This document shows positions 51,050 through 59,585 of a DNA stretch of 64,000 nucleotides, piece by piece. The position numbers and the translations under genes are program-made. This DNA is from Humibacillus sp. DSM 29435. Lineage in GTDB: Bacteria > Actinomycetota > Actinomycetes > Actinomycetales > Dermatophilaceae. Below the pieces are notes generated by a model. It worked only from the letters and a program-made list of their open reading frames with translations. It had not been told where the DNA came from and did no database searches. Where the stretch lies: contig NZ_MAST01000010.1 of the NCBI RefSeq assembly GCF_001758225.1, forward strand, positions 1 through 64,000, in the 5' to 3' direction. Position 1 is the stretch's first letter. The number at the start of each line of letters is the position of its first letter.

Positions 51050-51368
51050 GGCGCCTTCCAACGAGGGTTGTCTCGACGGAGATGCCGTGAGGCTCCTTTC
51101 TTCCTACTCCGCTCAGGCCGGTGGCGTCAACGGTGCCTGGCGGGGGCCGGTCCGCTGCGTGTGGCGTGTTGTTCGTGGCGCTCGGGACCGCCACGGTGCG
51201 TGCCTCGCCCCGACAACGGGTCGAGCAGGGACGATTCTCTCGACGGCATACGGCCCTGTACGAAGGTGAGCGGCCGCGATCGTGCCATCCATCTACCCAA
51301 TTCCTGATGGCACTACAGGTTTCAGGAACCTTCACACAGACGCCCCGCACTGGGTGGACAATCCCCAG
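51050..51368. other. intergenic region between divergent genes
   Basis: No gene is supported here. TTCCTGA (51301-51307) and TCAGGAA (51322-51328) form an inverted repeat with a 14-bp spacer about 45 bp before the lipoprotein start, a possible regulator site. Nothing else stands out. Confidence 0.4.
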
Positions 51369-52283
51369 ATGAAGTGCATTCGCCCGGTCGTTCTCGTGCT
51401 GCTCACAATGACCTTGGCGGCGTGCGGTCCAGACACAGGCGACACCACGGCCGGTAGCGGTGGAGGTGGCAGTTCGGCCGGCGGCGGTGGTGATGCGGGC
51501 GGCGATGGCCGTGCAGGCGGTAGTCCCACCGCCCCGGTGGTGTACCGAGTGCCGGATGACGAGTGCCCTTCGGACTACCCGTACGGGTTGACGATCACAA
51601 CTGATGTTGAAGCTGAGGTGGAGTACCTCAAGCACATGCCAGCATGCACGAACGGGGCTGCGACCGCCATGTGGCTACGGAACGACACAGATGCGGTGTG
51701 GAAGCTGCAGTCGCGGTCGGGTAGTAGCGGTCAGGTCACGCGTTTGGACGAGACGTTGCGGCAAGCCTCATTCATGGACGCTGTGGGTTCTTCCCTGCCG
51801 TTGCTGATGCCCAAGGGCAATGTGTCCGTGAATGTTCCGCCGGAGGACGTGAACTGGTCCGTCTCTTTGGACTACACGCTCGGTTGGGCGGCTCACGACT
51901 TGGCGGTGGAGAGAGTTGCGTCCGCCGGCGAGACTGCGGCGGTTGCGGCGCTGGGGCGAAGGTCTCCGGCCGGTGCGGCCGTTGCCGCCTGCGCACTCGC
52001 TGGTGTCGAGGGCGCCAAGACGGTGTCCCACCTCGAGGAGGCGGACTCCCGGGAGGTCATGATCGAGGTGTTGGGGAGCAGTGTCGCTGGGCTCAAGTGC
52101 CGCACGGAAGCGCAGCGGGTGCGGACATTCAACGCGGATGGCACTCCCGCCGTTCTGTCGGACGAGCTGAGCCACTTGGGTGCCAACACGGAACTCATCG
52201 AGAAGGTGCACACACGTATGGACTTCGCCCAACGAGCGTTCAAGGCGCTGACGCTCGGGCTGAAGTTCTGGCATAGGGGCTGA
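51369..52283 (+). CDS. lipoprotein of unknown function
   Basis: 304 residues. MKCIRPVVLVLLTMTLAACG is a type II signal peptide with lipobox LAAC, giving a membrane-anchored protein, followed by a Gly/Ser/Asp-rich linker of about 40 residues. The remaining domain (PSDYPYGLTITTDVEAEVEYLKH...) is unrecognised. Codon use is less GC-biased than in neighbours, suggesting accessory or transferred DNA. Confidence 0.75.
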   Translation: MKCIRPVVLVLLTMTLAACGPDTGDTTAGSGGGGSSAGGGGDAGGDGRAGGSPTAPVVYRVPDDECPSDYPYGLTITTDVEAEVEYLKHMPACTNGAATAMWLRNDTDAVWKLQSRSGSSGQVTRLDETLRQASFMDAVGSSLPLLMPKGNVSVNVPPEDVNWSVSLDYTLGWAAHDLAVERVASAGETAAVAALGRRSPAGAAVAACALAGVEGAKTVSHLEEADSREVMIEVLGSSVAGLKCRTEAQRVRTFNADGTPAVLSDELSHLGANTELIEKVHTRMDFAQRAFKALTLGLKFWHRG

Positions 52284-52687
52284 GGCACAGGCCGCCCTGC
52301 GCCGCAGCGGCCGAGGCGCCATCACCCGATGGGCGTTCCGCCGCCGCAGGGGCCGAGCTTGGCCGGCGTTCACCACCACCGGGGTTCTGCTGGTGGCCTC
52401 TTCCGGCTCACGCACGACCGAACGGCCGAACTGGCCCAGCTCGGTATTGAAGCGACGGACGACTGACAGGACCGGCGGCACCGCTCGTCAGCCACGGGCC
52501 ACCGCCCTGGTGTGGGCTGAGTTCGAGGTCTGCGAGGCGAGGGCGGCATCCCATGACCGTGAAGAGCCGACGGGAACGCCCACGTTGGCACGTGCCGCGG
52601 TGGGCTCCGCGGTTGCCCCCTTCGGAACCATCCCTCCCGTGACGGCGTTGTAGGGGGTTCCTTGTGTCTCGACGATCGGAGCCCCGC
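52284..52687. other. 404-bp stretch without a supported gene
   Basis: Short open frames occur but have no ribosome binding site, recognisable motif or consistent codon bias. It may be eroded accessory DNA between the lipoprotein and DUF5701-like genes. Confidence 0.4.
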
Positions 52688-53332
52688 GTGTCGACTGTGG
52701 TGCAGACCGGACTACCCCCGCTTGCTCATCAGGCCGAGCGTCTCATTGAGCTCGGTGTGCACGAGGTTGCCGGACTATCGGCACGAGATCTACGCAGCGC
52801 CGCCAACACCGGTTCCACTGACGAGGGACTCCTGGTCGTCCACCCCAGTCGGGCACCGGCATCGAAGCTCGTGCCGCTGTTGGAACGCGGGGGCAAGCAC
52901 GCGTTCGTCGTTGTCGACCTGCCTGACCTCGACCTGTTCACCCCGATCGAGCAGGTCACGCTTCCCGATGGCCCCGCCTACTTTGTGAACCACATCGACC
53001 GAGGCGACCAGATGGCCAACTGGAGCCCGAACGAGGCCCTGCCGGCCATTCTCGAGGCCGGGCGCACGCCACTGACCCTCGGTGAAGGCATCCAGTGGCT
53101 GCTTCAGCAGCCGCAGTCGCTCGAACGAAACCACTGCTTCATGACGATCGCCTCGCGGCTCCGCAAGCCCAACGGCGTGCTGGACCCGAGAACGCCGGCC
53201 CTGTGGATCAGCAACGGGACCGGGCGAGATGGCATAGCGAACCGTGATGCGCCCAAAGTCGGATGGTGTTGGGCGGGCAACCGTCACACCTGGCTGGGCT
53301 TCGCCTCGGCGGCGGGCCGAAACAGACCATGA
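52688..53332 (+). CDS. DUF5701-like protein
   Basis: About 214 residues. Motifs such as QAERLIELGVHEVAGLSARDL, LEAGRTPLTLGEGIQWLLQQP and APKVGWCWAGNRHTWLGFAS match the actinobacterial DUF5701 family as I know it; function unknown. GTG 52688 follows CGGAG at 7 bp; GTG 52664 is an alternative start with GGGGG upstream. Confidence 0.78.
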   Translation: MSTVVQTGLPPLAHQAERLIELGVHEVAGLSARDLRSAANTGSTDEGLLVVHPSRAPASKLVPLLERGGKHAFVVVDLPDLDLFTPIEQVTLPDGPAYFVNHIDRGDQMANWSPNEALPAILEAGRTPLTLGEGIQWLLQQPQSLERNHCFMTIASRLRKPNGVLDPRTPALWISNGTGRDGIANRDAPKVGWCWAGNRHTWLGFASAAGRNRP

Positions 53333-53534
53333 TCAGCGCCCTCTACGGGTCGACCCTTCGCTGAACAGGCGCCTCAGTCGTGGCGAAGATGCGTGCGTCA
53401 GAGTCGTGCTTCCGTCGAGGCTTCGGCGACGTGGCTGGTGTCGCTCGGCGTAACGCGTCTGCGAACGATGACGACCCAGTGTGTCGATCACTACGCAGTG
53501 GTGATGCTCGACCTTGAGGAAGACGAGTTCGACG

Positions 53535-54683
53535 TCAGCCAGGGCATCCTCGGCTCGCAGCCGTTTGCGAAGACGTGAGCTTCAGGTGCAGGTCACGGTC
53601 GAGGATGCCGGCCAGCCGTGCGGTCTCACGCTCGACGAGCTCGTGGCAGTCCGGTCGATCGCGAAGCCCCGCGACGGTGAGTTCGTCACCCTTTCGCGCC
53701 CAGGTTCCAGACACCACCCCGCCCACGATGACCGGGTTCGCCTTGCGGGTGACCCGGTCCCGAAGTGACGACGGAGTGACGTGGACGTCCTTGGTGCCAG
53801 GGCCCATCACCCACTGGTCGTGACCGGGCAGGAAGCGCACCGCGTCCGAAGGCAGCGCGCCTGCGAGCGCCTCGACGTCTTCGCGCACGACGTAGGCCGG
53901 GGTGCCCTCGACGTCGACCGCGACCAGGCGGTCGCCGAGCCCAGTGAACCAGGTGGTGAGCCGCTTGCGTCGCGCACTCAGGCCGTTGCCGAGCCAGTAG
54001 TGGAGGTGGTCGGGCGTGGCCGGGCCGTACGTGCGCAGGTACGCCACGATGGCTCGGGGGCCCGCCTCGTCTACATCCGGGATGCCGCCCCACCGTGGGT
54101 TGGTGTCGAGGCGCTGGCACGTGTGCTGGCCGTCGCGGGTCGGTCCGAGGCTCAGGTCCCCCTGCCACGTCAGCGGCTTGATCAACGTGCCAGCACCCTC
54201 GTCGAAGACCGGCTTCAGATGCCGGTAGGCCCGGCGCCTCGTCAGCACTTCGCCCAGCTCGACGACGGTCAAGGGCCCATCGCTCAGCGCCTCACGCACG
54301 GCTGTACGAAAGTCGGGCCAGTCGGATGGGCTCAGCCGGTAGTACTCCACCCAGCTCGGCAGCTCCCACTGGCGGCCAGCCGCACGGAGGGCCAGATAGA
54401 TTCCGCCCTCCTCGGGGGAGAGGTAGTGCATCGACCCGCGGAAGGCGAAGGCCTTGATGACCTTTCCCTCGACCAGGTCCTGTGCCAGCTGGCCGGGGCG
54501 AGACGTCGCACAGCGAGTCCGGACGGCAAGCTCCGCGAGCGACTCGTCCATCGAGAGAACCGCGCCGAGCCGACGTACGGCTCCAGCCACCGACTCAGAG
54601 CCGACGGGATCGAGCAGCTGACGCCCCATCCGCCACGAGCGGGCCTGCGCCCAGGTGACCGAGGACTCAGTCGACATGAACAT
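53535..54683 (-). CDS. winged-helix DNA-binding protein, AlkZ/YcaQ-like (HTH_42)
   Basis: 382 residues. The pattern VRRLGAVLSMDESLAELAVRTR, FRGSMHYLSPEEGGIYLALR and the late FLPGHDQWVMGPG is that of the tandem winged-helix AlkZ-like superfamily. Characterised members are DNA glycosylases that remove bulky alkyl adducts or unhook crosslinks; many others are untested. The GHDQW element corresponds to the region holding catalytic Gln/Asp in AlkZ/YcaQ. ATG 54683 follows GAGG at 9 bp; ATG 54677 is possible. Confidence 0.8.
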   Translation of the reverse strand: MFMSTESSVTWAQARSWRMGRQLLDPVGSESVAGAVRRLGAVLSMDESLAELAVRTRCATSRPGQLAQDLVEGKVIKAFAFRGSMHYLSPEEGGIYLALRAAGRQWELPSWVEYYRLSPSDWPDFRTAVREALSDGPLTVVELGEVLTRRRAYRHLKPVFDEGAGTLIKPLTWQGDLSLGPTRDGQHTCQRLDTNPRWGGIPDVDEAGPRAIVAYLRTYGPATPDHLHYWLGNGLSARRKRLTTWFTGLGDRLVAVDVEGTPAYVVREDVEALAGALPSDAVRFLPGHDQWVMGPGTKDVHVTPSSLRDRVTRKANPVIVGGVVSGTWARKGDELTVAGLRDRPDCHELVERETARLAGILDRDLHLKLTSSQTAASRGCPG

Positions 54684-54770
54684 TCCCGAAGCCTCACACA
54701 GGTTCCGGACGAACCGCGAGCGCGTCGGGTGCCTTGACCGTGGTCCCGTTCAACCGGATGCTGTCGGACA

Positions 54771-55289
54771 TCAGCCTGCCGCCGCGTCTCGGTACTGCGG
54801 GGTGAGCTCGGTCCAACGGGCATGCCAGGCCGGGGCCGCCGTCTGTTCCGACCAGCCGCCGACATGCACCGGCCCATCGCTCGCGACGGAACGCCCGAGG
54901 TCTTCGAGGTGAACCTGCCAACCGGCCCCGTAGAAGTGCAGCTGGTCGACGGGCAGTCCCCGCTCCTCGACCACCAGCCGGGTACGCGACCCCTCCGCCA
55001 TGAGCCACGCCTCGAGTCGGGTCTCGTCGTCGGTTCCCGGTTCCATCGTCACCAGCAGATGTTGCGGGGCCTCGCACACCTCGATGCGTATCGGGCCGGC
55101 CCACGTGCTCGTGAAGACAGCCTGCACAGTGCCGCCGACGCGAAGGTCACCCGACACCTCGGCGATCCAGCGCGCCAGTCGCTCCGGCGTCGTACACGCG
55201 AGCCACAGATCGTCGATGTCGGTGTCGTACACCTCCTCGACCCGCACCGCTCCCCGCTCGTCGTCGAGCGCCCGCATCGTTCCGGTCAT
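54771..55289 (-). CDS. SRPBCC (AHSA1-like) domain protein
   Basis: About 172 residues from ATG 55289, or 168 from ATG 55277, which has better-spaced GAGG. The START-like fold shows in VEEVYDTDIDDLWLACTTPERLARWIAEV and EVCEAPQHLLVTMEPG. These proteins bind hydrophobic ligands. It begins 2 bp after the ArsR gene, a very common pairing in which both are coregulated. Confidence 0.88.
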   Translation of the reverse strand: MTGTMRALDDERGAVRVEEVYDTDIDDLWLACTTPERLARWIAEVSGDLRVGGTVQAVFTSTWAGPIRIEVCEAPQHLLVTMEPGTDDETRLEAWLMAEGSRTRLVVEERGLPVDQLHFYGAGWQVHLEDLGRSVASDGPVHVGGWSEQTAAPAWHARWTELTPQYRDAAAG

Positions 55290-55291
55290 CC

Positions 55292-55609
55292 TCACTTCTG
55301 CGCCTTCTTTCCTCGTGCGATCTCCGTGTGCAGGGCATCGAGCCGGTTCTGCCACAGGGCGCGGTACTCGCCCAGCCACTCGTCCACCTCGACCAGCGCC
55401 TCGGGCCGCAGGCTGTAGATCCGGCGCTGCGCGTCTTGGCGCACGTCGACCAGGCCCGCCTCCCGCAGCACCCTCAAGTGCCGAGAGACCCCCGGCCGTG
55501 CGATCGGTAGCGCATCGGCCAGCTCACCCGAGGTCGCCGGATGATCCCGCAGGATCTCCAGCACCGTGCGTCGACTCTGGTCGGCCAACGCCTGCCACAC
55601 TGCGTCCAT
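55292..55609 (-). CDS. ArsR-family winged-helix regulator
   Basis: 105 residues: MDAVWQALADQSRRTVLEIL, then SGELADALPIARPGVSRHLRVLREAGLVDVRQD, the standard ArsR core. No metal-binding cysteines are present. Forms a two-gene unit with the SRPBCC protein. Confidence 0.92.
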   Translation of the reverse strand: MDAVWQALADQSRRTVLEILRDHPATSGELADALPIARPGVSRHLRVLREAGLVDVRQDAQRRIYSLRPEALVEVDEWLGEYRALWQNRLDALHTEIARGKKAQK

Positions 55610-55674
55610 GGCTTCGAACTTACCCGAGCAGTTACGTAACCGCAAGGGTAATCATTGTGCCCGCGACCGCCGGT

Positions 55675-56535
55675 TCAGCTGAGGTTGCGGTACTTGCGAG
55701 TGCAGAGCGCCCCGAACAGCAGCCCGATGCCGACGGTCCAGGCCAGTGACTGCAGCACCAGGGATGCCGTGTCGGCGCCGCCGAACAGCTGGGCCCGCTG
55801 GGCCTCGGTGGCGGAGTCACCGAGGATGAGCGACCGGGCGGCGTTGATGACCACACTCACCGGCTGGTGCGTGGCGAAGCCCTGCAGCCAGTCGGGCATG
55901 GTCATGACCGGTACGAACGCCGAGGAGGCGAAGGTGAGCGGGAAGATGATCGGAAAGGTGGCCGCGTTGACCGCCTCTGCGCTGCGCACCGTCATGCCGA
56001 TCAAGGCGTACCCGAGGCTGACAGCGAGCGCGAACAGCAGCAGCAGCAACCCGGCGAGCACCAGGCCGGGCAGGTTCGAGGGTCGAAAACCCACCGCGAA
56101 CCCGGTGGCGATGAGCACGAGCAGGCCCAGCGTGTTGTTGACGGTGTCGGCCGCCACCCGACCGCCGAAGACGGCACTGCGGGCCATGGGTAGCGACCGC
56201 AGCCGGTAGATGAAGCCCTTCTGCAGGTCATCGGCCAAGGCGAAGCCGGTGACGCCCGCGCTGAACAGCACGGTCTGCACGGCAATACCGGGGATCAGGT
56301 AGTTCACGTAGCTCACCTCCGCCAGACCGCCGATCGCGCCGCCGAAGACGTAGCGGAAGAGCAGCACGAACATGATCGGCGAGACGAGGTTGAACATGAT
56401 CTGTTCGGGCTGGCGAAGCAGCCGGCGCAGGTTGCGCCCGGCCATGGCGAGGGTGTCGCTCACGGCCCACTTCAGTGCAGAGCCATGGTCGTCCGACTGC
56501 GCCGCGCGAGCCTGCGCCCGGGTCATGGTGGTCAT
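55675..56535 (-). CDS. ABC-2 type permease, DrrB-like
   Basis: 286 residues with six helices. The N-terminal amphipathic stretch NLRRLLRQPEQIMFNLVSPIMFVLLF and the MTMPDWLQGFATHQPVSVVINA motif match DrrB-type drug exporters. Partner of the ATPase gene, which it overlaps by 4 bp. Confidence 0.92.
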   Translation of the reverse strand: MTTMTRAQARAAQSDDHGSALKWAVSDTLAMAGRNLRRLLRQPEQIMFNLVSPIMFVLLFRYVFGGAIGGLAEVSYVNYLIPGIAVQTVLFSAGVTGFALADDLQKGFIYRLRSLPMARSAVFGGRVAADTVNNTLGLLVLIATGFAVGFRPSNLPGLVLAGLLLLLFALAVSLGYALIGMTVRSAEAVNAATFPIIFPLTFASSAFVPVMTMPDWLQGFATHQPVSVVINAARSLILGDSATEAQRAQLFGGADTASLVLQSLAWTVGIGLLFGALCTRKYRNLS

Positions 56536-57569
56536 CCTCGCCCTCCGTTGCTCTGGTTCACGAGCGTGTCGTGCGTACCCGGCGCGGCCGGCTCGTCACC
56601 GGCTTCGTCGCCCGGCGCAGCGGCATCCGCCTCGGCGCCATGACCGGTGAGCGCCAGGAACACATCGTCGAGGCTCGGCTCGCGCAGCTGAAGCCCGCGG
56701 GCCGTCAGGTGAGCGGCGTCGAGACGGCGCACCACCTCGCTGAGCGCGGCCGTGCCGTCGGTGGCCGGCACCTGCACGACCTCACCCTGGAGGCTGAGGT
56801 CACCGTCGCCGACCCCGGCGAGCGCCCGGTGCACGGCGTGGGCCTCTTCGGCATCGGCCATGCGCACCTCGATCACCGCTCCACCCATGCGGGCCTTCAG
56901 CTCGGTCGACGTGCCCTCAGCGATCACCCGGCCATGGTCGACGACGGTGATGCGGTCGGCGAGACGGTCGGCCTCCTCGAGGTACTGCGTGGTCAGCAGC
57001 AGAGTGGTGCCCTCGCGCACCAGGTCTTCGATGACCTCCCACAGCTCGATGCGGCTGCGCGGGTCGAGCCCGGTGGTGGGCTCGTCGAGAAACAGCACGG
57101 GCGGTCGGGCCACGAGCGCGGCGGCGAGGTCGAGGCGTCGGCGCATGCCGCCGGAGTAGGTCTTGGCGGCCCGGTCTCCGGCCTCGGCCAAGCCGAAGCG
57201 GCCGAGCAGCTCGGCGCCGCGGGTGCGGGCCTGAGCCGTCGACAGGTGGTTGAGCCGACCGACGAGCGTGAGGTTCTCGGCGCCGGTGAGCACATCGTCG
57301 ACAGCGGCGAACTGCCCGGCCAGCCCGATCGAGCGACGCACCGCGGCAGGGTGGCTCAGCACATCGATGCCGGCGACCTCGGCCCGGCCAGAGTCCGGTC
57401 GCAACAGTGTGGTCAGGATGTTGACGACGGTCGTCTTGCCTGCGCCGTTGGGGCCGAGCAGCCCGAGCACCGTTCCGGGTTCGACGCGAAGCGACACCCC
57501 CTCGAGGGCGCGCACCTTCCCCCCGAACGTCTTGACGAGGTCTTCGGCGAGAATCGCAGCATCACTCAC
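56532..57569 (-). CDS. ABC transporter ATP-binding protein, DrrA-like
   Basis: 345 residues. Walker A GPNGAGKTT, Q-loop region GLAGQFAAVDDVLTGAENL, signature YSGGMRRRLDLAAALV, Walker B PVLFLDEPTTGLDP and H-loop-like LLTTQYLEEADRLAD. A C-terminal regulatory domain of the DrrA type and a disordered acidic tail follow. With the permease it probably exports a drug or secondary metabolite. Confidence 0.94.
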   Translation of the reverse strand: MSDAAILAEDLVKTFGGKVRALEGVSLRVEPGTVLGLLGPNGAGKTTVVNILTTLLRPDSGRAEVAGIDVLSHPAAVRRSIGLAGQFAAVDDVLTGAENLTLVGRLNHLSTAQARTRGAELLGRFGLAEAGDRAAKTYSGGMRRRLDLAAALVARPPVLFLDEPTTGLDPRSRIELWEVIEDLVREGTTLLLTTQYLEEADRLADRITVVDHGRVIAEGTSTELKARMGGAVIEVRMADAEEAHAVHRALAGVGDGDLSLQGEVVQVPATDGTAALSEVVRRLDAAHLTARGLQLREPSLDDVFLALTGHGAEADAAAPGDEAGDEPAAPGTHDTLVNQSNGGRG

Positions 57570-57636
57570 ACCGGAACTCTAGGCGAAACCCCCGACAGCG
57601 GTCGGCCACGCTGACCCGAAGCAGCCGGCGCTGACG

Positions 57637-58722
57637 TCAGGCCAGAGCGAGCAGCCGCTTCAGCTCAGCCACGAAGGCGTCGACGTCGGATGCCGTCGTG
57701 TCCCACGAGCACATCCAGCGCACCTCTCCGGTGGCCGGGTTCCAGTCGTAGAACCGGAAGCGCTCACGCAGCGCGTTCGCCACGTCGCGGTCGAGCACCG
57801 CGAACACGGCGTTGGCCTGAACGGCCTGGGTGATCGTCACCCCGTCGAGCGGACCGACCCCGGACGCGAGGCGTTGAGCCATCTCGTTGGCGTGGCCGGC
57901 CGACCGCAGCCAGAGGTCGCCGTCGTAGAGCGCGAGCAGCTGCGCCGAGATGAACCGCATCTTCGAGGCGAGCTGCATGTTGAGCTTGCGGAGGTAGACC
58001 AGCCCGTGCTGCTCGGCGGTCAGGCTGTGGTCGAGCACGACGACGGCTTCGGCTGCCAGCGCGCCGTTCTTGGTGGCGCCGAGGCTGACGATGTCGACGC
58101 CCACGTCAGAGGTGAACGAGGCCAGCGAACCACCCAGCGAGGCAGCGGCGTTCGCGATACGGGCACCGTCGAGGTGAACCCGCATGCCGAGGCCGTGAGC
58201 GTGCGTGGTGATGGCCCGGATCTCCTCCGGGGTGTAGCAGGTGCCGAGCTCGCTGGTCTGCGTGATCGACACGGCCAGCGGCTGGGCGCGGTGCTCGTCG
58301 CCGAAGCCCCAGGCCTGCGCGTCGATCAGCTCGGGAGTCAGCTTGCCGTCGGGCGTGGGCACGGTGAGCAGCTTGAGGCCGCCGACGCGCTCAGGGGCGG
58401 CGTTCTCGTCGGTCTGGATGTGCGCCGTGTCGGCGCACACGACCGCGCCCCACCGCGGCAACATGGCCTGCAGGGCCAGCACGTTGGCCCCCGTGCCGTT
58501 GAAGACCGGCCAGGCCGTGGCGCCCTCACCGAAGAGCTCACCGACGACCGCCTGGAGACGCGCGGTGTAGTGGTCCTCGCCGTAGGAGATCTCGTGGCCA
58601 CCGTTGGCCGCAGCAAGGGCCTCGAGCACCTCGGGATGCAGACCGGCGTAGTTGTCGGAGGCGAAACCGCGGCTCTCGCGGTCGTGCAGGTTCGTGGGCA
58701 GGCTCTGGGTCGTGCTCGTCAC
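57637..58722 (-). CDS. PLP-dependent threonine aldolase-like enzyme
   Basis: 361 residues, fold type I. FASDNYAGLHPEVLEAL starts the core; HLDGARIAN holds Asp185 that contacts the PLP ring, and DIVSLGATKNGALAAEAVV holds the Schiff-base Lys218. Matches the low-specificity L-threonine aldolase/beta-eliminating lyase family. GTG 58722 follows AGGAGAG. Third gene of a conserved-looking trio with an SDR and a DUF6421-like protein, so the true substrate is probably a special beta-hydroxy amino acid; this is inference. Confidence 0.88.
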   Translation of the reverse strand: MTSTTQSLPTNLHDRESRGFASDNYAGLHPEVLEALAAANGGHEISYGEDHYTARLQAVVGELFGEGATAWPVFNGTGANVLALQAMLPRWGAVVCADTAHIQTDENAAPERVGGLKLLTVPTPDGKLTPELIDAQAWGFGDEHRAQPLAVSITQTSELGTCYTPEEIRAITTHAHGLGMRVHLDGARIANAAASLGGSLASFTSDVGVDIVSLGATKNGALAAEAVVVLDHSLTAEQHGLVYLRKLNMQLASKMRFISAQLLALYDGDLWLRSAGHANEMAQRLASGVGPLDGVTITQAVQANAVFAVLDRDVANALRERFRFYDWNPATGEVRWMCSWDTTASDVDAFVAELKRLLALA

Positions 58723-58801
58723 GTCTCTCCTGAGAAGGGGCTCGGTGGTCTCGGTGAGACCTCGTGTCGCCGGGCGGTCGTCGGGCGACGGCCGCCGACC
58801 G

Positions 58802-59524
58802 TCAGCGCGTGGCGTCGGGGCGCAGGTCGACCCGTGCGCCGTTGAGAACGCCGGCGTCACCGTCGATGATCTCGCAGATGCTCGTGGCCAGCCGCGCCGG
58901 GGTGGTGGCGGTGCGGCCGGTGCCGATGTAGTTGACGACCGCCGTCACCGCCGCGGCCTTCTGCGGGGTCGGTGACTCAGCGTGACCCGACTGCAGTGAC
59001 CGGAACGAGTCGGCCAGGGCGAGGATCCACGCCTCCCCCGCCGCCTTGGCCGCGGCGTAGTTGGCGTTGCCTGCGGTCGGCTTCTCTACCGAGGCGGCCG
59101 TGATGACCACCACCCGGCCGGCATCGGAGGCGGCGAGGTCGTCGTGCACGGCAAGGGTCGTGTTGCGCAGGGTGTCGACGAGCAACGAGCGCAGCAGCAA
59201 CCAGTCCTCGTCGACGTTCTCTGTGAACGACGCACCACCGCGCCACCCACCGACAAGATGCACGAGGCCGTCGAGACCGCCGTGTTCCGCGCGGATCACG
59301 CCCACGACGTCACGAGTGGCCGCCGCGTCGGTGAGGTCGCAGGTGTGCGTTGTCAGCGCTGTGAGCGTGCCAGTGCCTGAGCTCGACTCGATCTCAGCGA
59401 GGATCGCGGCCAACCCGGTCGCGTCACGGTCGACCGCGGCCACCTGGTGACCGCCGGCCACCAGTGCGGCGCAGGTGGCCCGACCGGTCGCTCCGGTGGC
59501 TCCGGTGACGATGACAACGCTCAT
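58802..59524 (-). CDS. short-chain dehydrogenase/reductase
   Basis: 240 residues. Cofactor motif VTGATGATGRAT at the N terminus, the active-site serine region VVVITAAS, and YAAAK for the catalytic Tyr-Lys pair. Middle gene of the DUF6421-SDR-aldolase trio, 78 bp ahead of the aldolase. Confidence 0.88.
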   Translation of the reverse strand: MSVVIVTGATGATGRATCAALVAGGHQVAAVDRDATGLAAILAEIESSSGTGTLTALTTHTCDLTDAAATRDVVGVIRAEHGGLDGLVHLVGGWRGGASFTENVDEDWLLLRSLLVDTLRNTTLAVHDDLAASDAGRVVVITAASVEKPTAGNANYAAAKAAGEAWILALADSFRSLQSGHAESPTPQKAAAVTAVVNYIGTGRTATTPARLATSICEIIDGDAGVLNGARVDLRPDATR

Positions 59525-59585
59525 GAGCGGGCTCCTGAAGGGTCGGCAGAGGGGACGGTGCGTGCGGCCCCACCAGTGTGCCCTG

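Noticed and set aside
52393-52653. 86-residue forward frame in the 404-bp gap
   Set aside because: No ribosome binding site, motif or convincing codon pattern.
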